Part shown: positions 1 to 4,510 of the stretch, in pieces | Numbering within the stretch: the stretch's first letter is position 1 | How the letters are laid out: every line of letters starts with the position of its first letter | NCBI GenBank assembly: GCA_028817775.1 | Contig: JAPPOW010000160.1 | Span: forward strand, 1 to 8,133 | Reading direction: 5' to 3' | From: Candidatus Melainabacteria bacterium | GTDB lineage: Bacteria > Cyanobacteriota > Vampirovibrionia > LMEP-6097 | DNA length: 8,133 bases | Position numbers and translations under genes: made by a program | The notes under the pieces: generated by a model | Told to the model about the DNA's origin: nothing | The model's input: only the letters and a program-made list of their open reading frames with translations | Database searches by the model: none

Positions 1-70
1 AACAAAATCTCTGAATCTCTGACTCAGGATAAAAAATTAATTAACATATAGTGGTGAAAGGTGGCGCTAT

Positions 71-190
71 GTGCCTGCTACTCAAGATGAGTTTGAAGAT
101 ATGATGCAAGCTCTTATTCAAGGTGAAGTGATACCTGAAACAGTAAGCAAAAGATTAGTAGTAGATTATTACGACGACGGTAATTTCTGA
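71..190 (+). CDS. Small open frame or 3' tail of a truncated gene
   Basis: I do not recognise this protein. A GTG at 71 opens a 39-codon acidic frame (VPATQDEFEDMMQALIQGEV, then ending DYYDDGNF) that stops at 188-190. AAAGG at 57-61 lies 9 nt before it and could serve as ribosome binding site. The frame is open back to 41 (reading YSGERWRY before the GTG), where a stop at 38-40 closes it. The +1 neighbouring frame is open from base 1 to 48 (ending DKKLIN). Joining the two by one base around 46 gives a continuous protein tail. The alternative is therefore the frameshifted 3' end of a gene that begins outside the window. The hairpin at 211-228 follows directly. Confidence is low for either reading. 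Confidence 0.25.
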   Translation: MPATQDEFEDMMQALIQGEVIPETVSKRLVVDYYDDGNF

Positions 191-200
191 AGTAAGCTAA

Positions 201-228
201 AAAACAAAAAAATCAGCCGAAGCTGATT
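201..228 (-). terminator. Rho-independent terminator of the 5S rRNA gene
   Basis: Read on the minus strand, a 7-bp stem AATCAGC/GCTGATT (228-222 and 217-211) closes a TTCG tetraloop, an exceptionally stable loop. The tract TTTTTGTTTT (210-201) follows at once. It lies 17 nt past the 3' end of 5S. On the plus strand the same stem has only a short broken T run, so it is a weaker stop for the small frame ending at 190. Confidence 0.88.
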
Positions 229-244
229 CTTTTGAAAAATAAAT

Positions 245-361
245 GCCTAGCGTCTAACTATCTTTCCGGGCCGTCTCCAGCCGAGTATTGTCGTCGCTGA
301 CTGCCTTAACTATCGTGTTCGGGATGGGAACGAGTGTGTTTCAGTCGCATTGACACCAAAC
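245..361 (-). rRNA. rrf: 5S ribosomal RNA
   Basis: The minus strand carries the conserved 5S core: CCCATCCCGAACACG, then GTTAAG, and GGCTGGAGACGGCC-type bases near the 3' end. The ends were set by helix I: GTTTGGTGTC at the 5' end (361-352) pairs over 10 bp with GACGCTAGGC at the 3' end (254-245), allowing G-U pairs. This gives 117 nt, normal for bacterial 5S, which is part of the large ribosomal subunit. It stands alone: no 23S 3' end or tRNA lies in the 450 bp upstream, where rpsI is the nearest gene. Its own promoter (369-398) and terminator (201-228) suggest a separate transcription unit. The exact ends may be off by one or two bases. Confidence 0.95.
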
Positions 362-368
362 GTCTATA

Positions 369-398
369 TTTATAGCAAGTATCAGGCACTTTGCGCAA
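369..398 (-). promoter_or_regulatory. Probable promoter of 5S rRNA
   Basis: On the minus strand TATAAA (374-369) is preceded at 18 nt by TTGCGC (398-393), a weak -35 box matching TTGACA at only some positions. The expected start of transcription, about 7 nt after the -10 box, falls at 361-363, which is the 5' end set independently by helix I of 5S. That agreement is the main support. Confidence 0.55.
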
Positions 399-418
399 GT
401 CTAGAATCTTAAAAAAAG

Positions 419-529
419 CATATGCTTGCAAAGCAAGCTGCGTATGTCAGCGAAGCTGACTGCATATGGGCTAAAGCCCTGCTTCTCTAAAATGAAGCTC
501 CTCGGGGCAAGCCCCGAGGTATCTTCATT
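419..529. repeat. Cluster of four short palindromes
   Basis: Four hairpins follow each other in the gene-free stretch upstream of 5S. (1) 419-446: CATATGC/GCGTATG with a G-T pair, enclosing TTGC-AAA-GCAA. (2) 446-460: GTCAGC-GAA-GCTGAC. (3) 468-479: GGGC-TAAA-GCCC. (4) 491-529: CCTCGGGG-CAAG-CCCCGAGG inside flanking AATGAAG/CTTCATT arms. No coding frame is convincing. The short A-rich loops are a shared style, but the stem sequences differ. They may be folded leader or trailer RNA, or remnants of small repeats; no function can be assigned. Confidence 0.6.
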
Positions 530-530
530 A

Positions 531-584
531 ATCAGGCGCCTGTTGAACTCTCTAGTTTTTGATAGAAACCTTAGAGCGCCTGAT
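531..584. repeat. Inverted repeat with 9-bp arms
   Basis: ATCAGGCGC (531-539) is repeated inverted as GCGCCTGAT (576-584). Inside, CTCT/AGAG (549 region and 573-576 region) can extend the pairing after a bulge. A T-rich run (589-603) follows on the plus strand, so it could stop plus-strand transcription, but no plus-strand gene lies upstream. Read on the minus strand it has no T run. Confidence 0.5.
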
Positions 585-600
585 GCGATTTTTGTTGTTT

Positions 601-708
601 TTTAATCGTCTTTATGGATCTAATTCCCCACAGCAAGAAACCTACGGTTTCCTGCACTTTCCCTTCTGCGCAGCAAGCTGCGGGGAATTAGACCCATAGA
701 CGATTAAA
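601..708. repeat. 108-bp palindromic element with two inner hairpins
   Basis: The arms 601-629 and 682-708 are inverted copies over about 27 bp, with a 2-nt insertion and one mismatch. Both arms carry the sequence TTTAATCGTCT, then ATGG, then TCTAATTCCCC. Between them sit two further hairpins: GCAAGAAACC/GGTTTCCTGC (633-642 and 646-655, one A-C mismatch, loop TAC) and CGCAGC-AA-GCTGCG (669-682). The plan, a long outer stem with two inner hairpins in about 110 bp, parallels the 120-bp family elsewhere in this window, but the sequence is not shared. No transposase or target duplication is visible. It may be a MITE-like or REP-like element. Confidence 0.65.
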
Positions 709-717
709 GACCAAATC

Positions 718-775
718 AAAAAAAACAGCGAAGCATCTGCAGGCACAAAGTGCCATATGCAGCAAAGCTTCTGCT
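718..775 (-). terminator. Probable terminator of the rplM-rpsI operon
   Basis: Minus-strand reading downstream of rpsI: AGC-A-GAAGC (775-767) pairs with GCTTCGCT (734-727) with one bulged A. The enclosed region holds a second hairpin, GGCAC-TTT-GTGCC (754-742). A run of eight T follows (725-718). Competing hairpins, GCAAAGC-TTCT-GCTTTGC (762-779) and AGAGC-AAA-GCTCT (807-795), lie between this and the stop codon. The fold is more complex than a plain terminator, but the T run in the right place supports the call. Confidence 0.6.
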
Positions 776-807
776 TTGCATACAGCAAGGTTAGAGAGCT
801 TTGCTCT

Positions 808-1212
808 TTAACGTTTAGAGAACTGGAATCTCTTACGAGCTTTCTTACGACCGTACTTCTTAGATTCCTTGATTCTTGAATCTCTAGTAAGCATTCCTGC
901 TGCTTTGAGTACTTTGCGGTTAGATTCTTTGTGGCTAGCAAGTGCTTTGGCTAGAGCCGCAGTGAAAGCGTCTGCCTGACCAACTTTACCGCCACCTTGA
1001 AGGTTTACAAATAAATCTAATTTGTCGATATCACCAGTCATCTCAAGTGGCTTGAGTAATCTTTGTTTGAGAGCTTCACGATTACCAAAATATTCTTCAA
1101 AACTATGTTTACCATTGATAAGGATTTTGCCCTCACCAGATTTAAGTCTGGCACGAGCGATTGCACGCTTACGTTTACCAGTTACTATTTGATTTTCTTG
1201 TGATTTTCTCAT
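808..1212 (-). CDS. rpsI: 30S ribosomal protein S9
   Basis: Small-subunit protein S9 (uS9), whose C-terminal tail reaches the P-site tRNA in the ribosome. The protein has 134 residues, within the usual 128-137. It shows the N-terminal TGKRKRAIARARL block, the central GGGKVGQADA loop, the LTRDSRIKESKKYGRKKARK block and the conserved C-terminus FQFSKR. The ATG at 1212 is supported by AAAAGGA at 1224-1218, 5 nt upstream; this ribosome binding site overlaps the rplM stop codon, so the two genes are closely coupled (10-nt gap). L13-S9 is a conserved operon in bacteria. The product ends 3 nt from a run of hairpins that lead to the operon terminator. Confidence 0.97.
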   Translation of the reverse strand: MRKSQENQIVTGKRKRAIARARLKSGEGKILINGKHSFEEYFGNREALKQRLLKPLEMTGDIDKLDLFVNLQGGGKVGQADAFTAALAKALASHKESNRKVLKAAGMLTRDSRIKESKKYGRKKARKRFQFSKR

Positions 1213-1222
1213 TGGGATCCTT

Positions 1223-1663
1223 TTATGCAGCGGCTAGCTGTGCTTCATGCGGGTGCTCAGAACCAGCGTAGATTTTGAGCTTGTTTATAAGTTGGTCAGA
1301 GAGTCTGTTGTGAGGAAGCATTCCTTTGACAGCTCTGCGAATAATTTCAGTTGGTCTTCTTTTGCGAAGACTAGCTAATGTCTCAGTCTTGTGACCACCA
1401 ATGTAGCCAGTGTGTCTATGGTAAAGCTTATCGCTTTCTTTACTTCCACTAACTTTAACTTTATCAGCGTTAATCACTACTACAAAATCACCACAATCTT
1501 GATTTGGTGAGAATTCAGCTTTGTCCTTACCACGAAGTGCATTAGCAACTTCAGTAGCCAAACGGCCCAAGATTTTACCTTCAGCATCAATAATTCTCCA
1601 GCTGCGTTCCACCTCTGATTTGGTGAATGTCTTGGTATTTCTAAGTGATTTTGGGAGAGACAT
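1223..1663 (-). CDS. rplM: 50S ribosomal protein L13
   Basis: Large-subunit protein L13 (uL13), an early assembly protein that binds 23S rRNA. From the ATG at 1663 it has 146 residues, close to the family's 142-151. Visible family blocks are WRIIDAEGKILGRLATEVA, RGKDKAEFSPNQDCGDFVVVINADKV, YHRHTGYIGG, RAVKGMLPHNRL and a C-terminal YAGSEHPHEAQ of cyanobacterial type. The frame stays open upstream with ATGs at 1720 and 1732, giving 165 or 169 residues. The added stretch (KILFKTSMGARFLLELPL) is not an L13 feature. An extended -10 box 8 nt before 1663 favours the short form, perhaps translated leaderless. The longer starts lie beside the inverted repeat at 1725-1847 and would share its leader with the speD homologue. 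Confidence 0.95.
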   Translation of the reverse strand: MSLPKSLRNTKTFTKSEVERSWRIIDAEGKILGRLATEVANALRGKDKAEFSPNQDCGDFVVVINADKVKVSGSKESDKLYHRHTGYIGGHKTETLASLRKRRPTEIIRRAVKGMLPHNRLSDQLINKLKIYAGSEHPHEAQLAAA

Positions 1664-1671
1664 AAGCGGTA

Positions 1672-1680
1672 ATTCTAGCA
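1672..1680 (-). promoter_or_regulatory. Extended -10 box before rplM
   Basis: The minus strand reads TGCTAGAAT (1680-1672), an extended -10 element (TGn plus TATAAT-like) ending 8 nt before the ATG at 1663. Transcription would start at or next to the start codon, so the mRNA would be leaderless. No clear -35 box is present, which extended -10 promoters often lack. It lies inside the longer possible rplM frame, so both readings cannot be fully true at once. Confidence 0.4.
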
Positions 1681-1724
1681 AAAACCTAGCCCCCATACTG
1701 GTTTTAAATAGTATCTTCATAATT

Positions 1725-1847
1725 CCACCCATGCCTTGACCTTTACCATTTTTTGAGATAATTGAGTTTGGGTCTTCATGCTAGACTGGTCTTGTCCTTA
1801 AGATCTTTAATTATCTAGAAAAGTGGTAAAGGTCAAGGCATGGGTGG
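1725..1847. repeat. 39-nt inverted repeat spanning the rplM/speD divergent region
   Basis: The arms 1725-1763 and 1809-1847 match inverted at 36 of 39 positions without gaps. The outer 24 nt (1725-1748 and 1824-1847, beginning TGGTAAAGG and ending CATGGGTGG when read toward each gene) are identical. The spacer 1764-1808 is 45 nt. Read outward, each arm carries AATTATCT, then the identical 24 nt, and ends 2 nt before the speD-homologue ATG at 1850, or 4 nt before the alternative rplM ATG at 1720. Both divergent genes may thus carry the same leader and perhaps the same -10 region. It could be a duplicated promoter-leader, a paired operator site or a cruciform. Confidence 0.9.
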
Positions 1848-1849
1848 CT

Positions 1850-2200
1850 ATGGTTACAACTCATATAATATTAGACTTCTACAAAGCAGACAGAGCAACT
1901 TTGGCTACTAGTGATAAGCTCAAAGCCGCTATCGATTCAGCTTTAGTCAAGCTAGGGGTAGTTCTTAACCAGGATAACTATATTCAATTTGAACCAGAAG
2001 GGGTCACTGCAACTGTGATTGCAGATGGTTTTCATTTCAGTATTCACACTTGGCCAGAATTTCACTCTTGCGCAATTGATTTGTACACAAACCGCAAGGC
2101 ATCGTTTGCTACTGAACTTGCACAAGCGCTAGACAAAGCTTTCATGGCGCAAGAACACGACATGAAAGTATTGAAGCGTAATCCCGTTATTATTGACTAA
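1850..2200 (+). CDS. SpeD-family S-adenosylmethionine decarboxylase homologue without the pyruvoyl serine
   Basis: Classical SpeD is a small enzyme that cuts itself to make a pyruvoyl cofactor and decarboxylates AdoMet for spermidine synthesis. This 116-residue protein has the family's length and its hallmark FHFSIHTWPEF (residues 61-71), plus an N-terminal HIILDFYKADR. Aligned from memory with the Thermotoga maritima enzyme without gaps, the Glu-Ser cleavage pair (62-63) is Gly60-Phe61, Ser55 is Thr53 and catalytic Cys83 is Asn81 (AAC at 2090-2092). The processing His68 is kept as His66. Self-processing and normal catalysis are therefore unlikely. No speE or other polyamine gene is adjacent. 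The ATG at 1850 matches family N-termini; a GTG at 1823 would add nine residues from inside the inverted repeat. It may be a regulatory pseudoenzyme like the trypanosomatid prozyme, or have a new role. Confidence 0.85.
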   Translation: MVTTHIILDFYKADRATLATSDKLKAAIDSALVKLGVVLNQDNYIQFEPEGVTATVIADGFHFSIHTWPEFHSCAIDLYTNRKASFATELAQALDKAFMAQEHDMKVLKRNPVIID

Positions 2201-2227
2201 AGCTAAAACTATCTCTAGTAGGGGGAT

Positions 2228-2347
2228 AATTTGTTGTTGGGAGCTTCTGTAGCGAGGCATTTAAAGTCCGCAAGGACGTGTCCGCAGTTGGCTCTAGCCA
2301 ATAAGGACTTAAATAACAAAGCTACAGGAGCTATCCAGCAACAAATT
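2228..2347 (+). repeat. 120-bp structured palindromic element, copy 1
   Basis: Outer arms 2228-2253 and 2321-2347 pair over about 26 nt (AATTTGTTG...CTGTAGC against its inverse, a few mismatches). Inside: closing stem ATTTAA/TTAAAT (2259-2264, 2309-2314), hairpin GTCC-GCAA-GGAC (2266-2277), and stem GTCC/GGAC (2280-2283, 2305-2308) enclosing TTGGC-TCTA-GCCAA (2288-2300). It fills the gap between the convergent speD homologue (stop 2200) and the exported-protein gene, and its right arm runs two bases into the latter's stop codon. The core is shared with copies 2 and 3 near 7.3 and 7.5 kb. Confidence 0.9.
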
Positions 2348-2939
2348 AAAATTCGAATGGATCGTAATCGAGGGTATCACCATCTAGTGAGAAACTCTCC
2401 TCAGAGAATGGATCATTCCAACCCTCTCTCACTCCAGTCACAGCACCATTGAGAAGACCGGTAAGCATACCAGAGACGCCACCAACAATAGCACCACCAG
2501 GTCTACCAACTACATTACCAGCAAGTTCACTATCCATACTGTCAGAGAAATCACCTGCAAGTTGATGCCCTTTGGAAACTCCACCACGGACAAGTCCAGC
2601 CACTGCACCAACAGGTAGTCCAATCAATGAGCCAAGTGGTTTGCAAATCCAACAGCTATTGCCATCTTCTTCTGGAGCTAAATTCACTGGTTCTTTTTTG
2701 GCTATTACTCTTGGCTTTGAAACTGGCTTCTTAGCTACTGGTTTCTTTGCAGCCTGCGCCTTAGCCTCACGCTTATATTCTTCTTGTTTACGAACACGTT
2801 CAGTCTCCGCTTGTTTACGCTGGTCTTCATCTTGTTCAAGGAAGCGACTAATCACCCCAGCCTGAGCTTTGGATGAAATAGCTGGAACTGCTCCAGCAAG
2901 AATCACTAAACTAAGTACTAACTTTAAGATCTTTTTCAT
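2346..2939 (-). CDS. Exported glycine-zipper protein of unknown function
   Basis: I do not recognise the family. The 197 residues begin with a typical signal peptide: MKKILK, a hydrophobic stretch, and a likely signal peptidase I cut after AQA (residue 27). A charged, probably coiled helix (about 31-65) and a Lys/Pro-rich linker (65-88) follow. Then comes a CWIC pair (Cys96, Cys99) and a glycine-rich hydrophobic region (about 101-170) with many GxxxG-type spacings (GSLIG, GAVAG, GGVSG, GAVTG), typical of glycine-zipper segments that pack in or on membranes. The tail (171-197) is acidic and aromatic, ending FEF. It probably acts in the envelope. A TATAAT lies 8 nt before the ATG with no ribosome binding site, so translation may be leaderless. 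The CxxC could form a disulfide or bind metal. Confidence 0.85.
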   Translation of the reverse strand: MKKILKLVLSLVILAGAVPAISSKAQAGVISRFLEQDEDQRKQAETERVRKQEEYKREAKAQAAKKPVAKKPVSKPRVIAKKEPVNLAPEEDGNSCWICKPLGSLIGLPVGAVAGLVRGGVSKGHQLAGDFSDSMDSELAGNVVGRPGGAIVGGVSGMLTGLLNGAVTGVREGWNDPFSEESFSLDGDTLDYDPFEF

Positions 2940-2947
2940 AGTCCATT

Positions 2948-2953
2948 ATTATA
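2948..2953 (-). promoter_or_regulatory. -10 box of the glycine-zipper gene
   Basis: A perfect TATAAT on the minus strand (2953-2948) ends 8 nt before the ATG at 2939. Transcription would begin within a base or two of the start codon. The -35 position (about 2971-2976) falls inside the perfect palindrome at 2967-2997 and has no consensus match, so activity might depend on a factor bound there. Confidence 0.5.
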
Positions 2954-2966
2954 GTCCAAATTGGCT

Positions 2967-2997
2967 TCCCAGGTAGCCCAAATTGGGCTACCTGGGA
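2967..2997. repeat. Perfect 15-bp palindrome between divergent promoters
   Basis: TCCCAGGTAGCCCAA (2967-2981) and its exact inverse (2983-2997) flank a single A. It lies between the promoter of the glycine-zipper gene (-10 at 2948-2953) and that of accC (-10 at 3029-3034), covering the -35 position of the former. A CCAAATTGG motif at 2956-2964 resembles its centre (CCCAAATTGGG). It has no T run on either side and sits upstream of both genes, so an operator or a REP-like palindrome is more likely than a terminator. Confidence 0.8.
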
Positions 2998-3028
2998 CGT
3001 AGTCGGGATGTCCATTTGTAGAAACCTG

Positions 3029-3053
3029 TATAATGGTAGCTCGGTTCAGAGGT
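3029..3053 (+). promoter_or_regulatory. accC -10 box and ribosome binding site
   Basis: TATAAT (3029-3034) would start transcription near 3041. AGAGGT (3048-3053) is the Shine-Dalgarno sequence, with AGAGG ending 5 nt before the ATG at 3058. The leader is only about 17 nt. The -35 region (about GGATGT at 3006-3011) is poor. Confidence 0.6.
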
Positions 3054-3057
3054 AAAC

Positions 3058-4425
3058 ATGTCTATATCTAAAGTATTAGTAGCTAACCGTGGCGAGATCG
3101 CCTTGAGAATTATCCGAGCTTGCAAGGAGCTTGATATCAAAACTGTCGCCATCTATTCAGAAGCAGATGAAGATAGTATGCACGTCACTATGGCTGATGA
3201 AGCTTACTGCATTGGTCCAGCACTTAGTTCCAAAAGTTATCTCTCAATCCCAACTATTATAAGCACCGCTCTAACCTGTGGTGCAGACGCCATTCATCCA
3301 GGCTATGGTTTCCTTGCTGAGAACGCACACTTTGTTGATGTTTGTAACGAACACAATATCAAATTTATTGGTCCAAGTTCTGATGCCATCAATAAGATGG
3401 GTGACAAAGCCACTGCCCGTGAAACTGTCATGGCTGCTGGTGTACCAGTAGTACCTGGTTCTGACGGTTTGGTTGAATCAATTGAAGATGCGATTGAAAT
3501 TGTTGAGAGCAAAATCAAGTATCCAGTCATCATCAAAGCAACAGCTGGTGGTGGCGGGCGCGGAATGCGTGTCTGCAAGGATAGAGCAGAGCTTGAGAAA
3601 AATTTTGTACAAGCACAAACCGAAGCTAAGAATGCTTTTGGTAATGCCGGAGTTTATATCGAAAAATTCATCACTCAAATGAAACATATTGAAGTGCAAG
3701 TTTTTGCAGACGCTGCTGGCAACTGCGTGCACATGGCTGAGCGCGATTGCAGTGTGCAACGCCGCCACCAAAAGTTAGTAGAGGAAGCACCAAGTCCAGT
3801 AGTTGATGAAGACTTGCGTCAACGAATGGGTGAAGATGCAGTCAAAGCAGCCAAGGCTGTTAACTATGAAGGTGCCGGTACTATCGAATATATTTTTGTA
3901 CCAGATACTCAAGACTACTACTTCATTGAAATGAACACTAGGATTCAAGTTGAACACTGTGTTACTGAAATGATTACTGGATTTGATTTAGTGCAATGGC
4001 AATTGCGTGTTGCTAATGGTGAGAATTTTGATTTTACTCAAGACGATGTTTCAATCAATGGCCACTCAATTGAATGTAGAATCAATGCTGAAGATCCGGG
4101 CCGCAACTTTATGCCATGTCCGGGCCATCTGACAGGCTTTATGCCTCCTGGAGGATTAGGAGTAAGGGTAGACACCCACTGCTATACAGATTATTTCATG
4201 CCTCCAAACTACGATTCTCTAATGGGTAAGCTCATTGTCTGGGGTCGTAACCGGGAACAAGCAATAAAACGCATGCAAAGATGCCTAGATGAGTTCACAA
4301 TCACTGGAATCCAGTCTACGATTCCGTTTCACAAGGAAGTTATGGCAAATAAGGTCTTTCAATCAGGCGATGTTTGCACCGATTTCATCGAAAAACACAT
4401 GCCCATCCCTGTTCTGAATAATTAA
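3058..4425 (+). CDS. accC: Biotin carboxylase subunit of acetyl-CoA carboxylase
   Basis: Uses ATP and bicarbonate to carboxylate biotin on the carrier protein AccB, the first half-reaction of acetyl-CoA carboxylase, which makes malonyl-CoA for fatty acids; cytoplasmic. At 455 residues it has full AccC length (about 450). The N-terminal domain shows VLVANRGEIALRIIRAC and HPGYGFLAEN. The ATP-grasp domain shows Lys160 with the glycine-rich loop TAGGGGRGM, RRHQKLVEEAPSP with Lys239, Glu277, and EMNTRIQVEH with Glu291, Asn293, Arg295 and Glu299. The C-terminal domain has ECRINAEDP and YDSLMGKLIVWG. All catalytic residues I can place are present. One oddity is Cys301, where the family almost always has Pro (HPVTEM becomes HCVTEM). 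No accB is adjacent; accB, accA and accD must lie elsewhere. It appears to be transcribed alone. Confidence 0.97.
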   Translation: MSISKVLVANRGEIALRIIRACKELDIKTVAIYSEADEDSMHVTMADEAYCIGPALSSKSYLSIPTIISTALTCGADAIHPGYGFLAENAHFVDVCNEHNIKFIGPSSDAINKMGDKATARETVMAAGVPVVPGSDGLVESIEDAIEIVESKIKYPVIIKATAGGGGRGMRVCKDRAELEKNFVQAQTEAKNAFGNAGVYIEKFITQMKHIEVQVFADAAGNCVHMAERDCSVQRRHQKLVEEAPSPVVDEDLRQRMGEDAVKAAKAVNYEGAGTIEYIFVPDTQDYYFIEMNTRIQVEHCVTEMITGFDLVQWQLRVANGENFDFTQDDVSINGHSIECRINAEDPGRNFMPCPGHLTGFMPPGGLGVRVDTHCYTDYFMPPNYDSLMGKLIVWGRNREQAIKRMQRCLDEFTITGIQSTIPFHKEVMANKVFQSGDVCTDFIEKHMPIPVLNN

Positions 4426-4450
4426 AAAAACATTTTTAGTTATTTTGAGC

Positions 4451-4480
4451 TTGAAAATCATTAGCAGAAAAAGTTAAAAT
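4451..4480 (+). promoter_or_regulatory. Probable promoter of the 408-residue protein gene
   Basis: TTGAAA (4451-4456) and TAAAAT (4475-4480) are separated by 18 nt, a good sigma-70-type match. Transcription would start near 4487, leaving about 24 nt before the ATG at 4511, with no visible Shine-Dalgarno sequence. It lies just after accC, where I see no terminator hairpin, so read-through from accC is also possible. Confidence 0.5.
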
Positions 4481-4510
4481 ACGTATAGGCGCATTGCCGG
4501 TTATCTTATT

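Noticed and set aside
531..603. Plus-strand terminator (inverted repeat followed by a T-rich run)
   Set aside because: The loop is long, the T run starts several bases after the stem, and no plus-strand gene lies upstream; kept only as an inverted repeat.
400..800. tRNA, 23S 3' end or signal-recognition RNA in the gene-free stretch
   Set aside because: No T-loop with matching acceptor stem, no conserved 23S end sequence and no SRP helix-8 motif could be found on either strand.
642..941. Minus-strand open frame of 99 codons overlapping the end of rpsI
   Set aside because: It overlaps the C-terminal codons of S9 in another frame and runs through hairpins; composition is not protein-like.
2231..2452. 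Plus-strand open frame of 73 codons
   Set aside because: It lies over structured element copy 1 and the 3' end of the minus-strand glycine-zipper gene; its protein is low in structure.
3029..3053. tRNA-like string (GGTAGCTCGGTTCAGAGG) upstream of accC
   Set aside because: It resembles a tRNA D-arm, but there is no anticodon arm, T-arm or acceptor stem, and accC starts at once.
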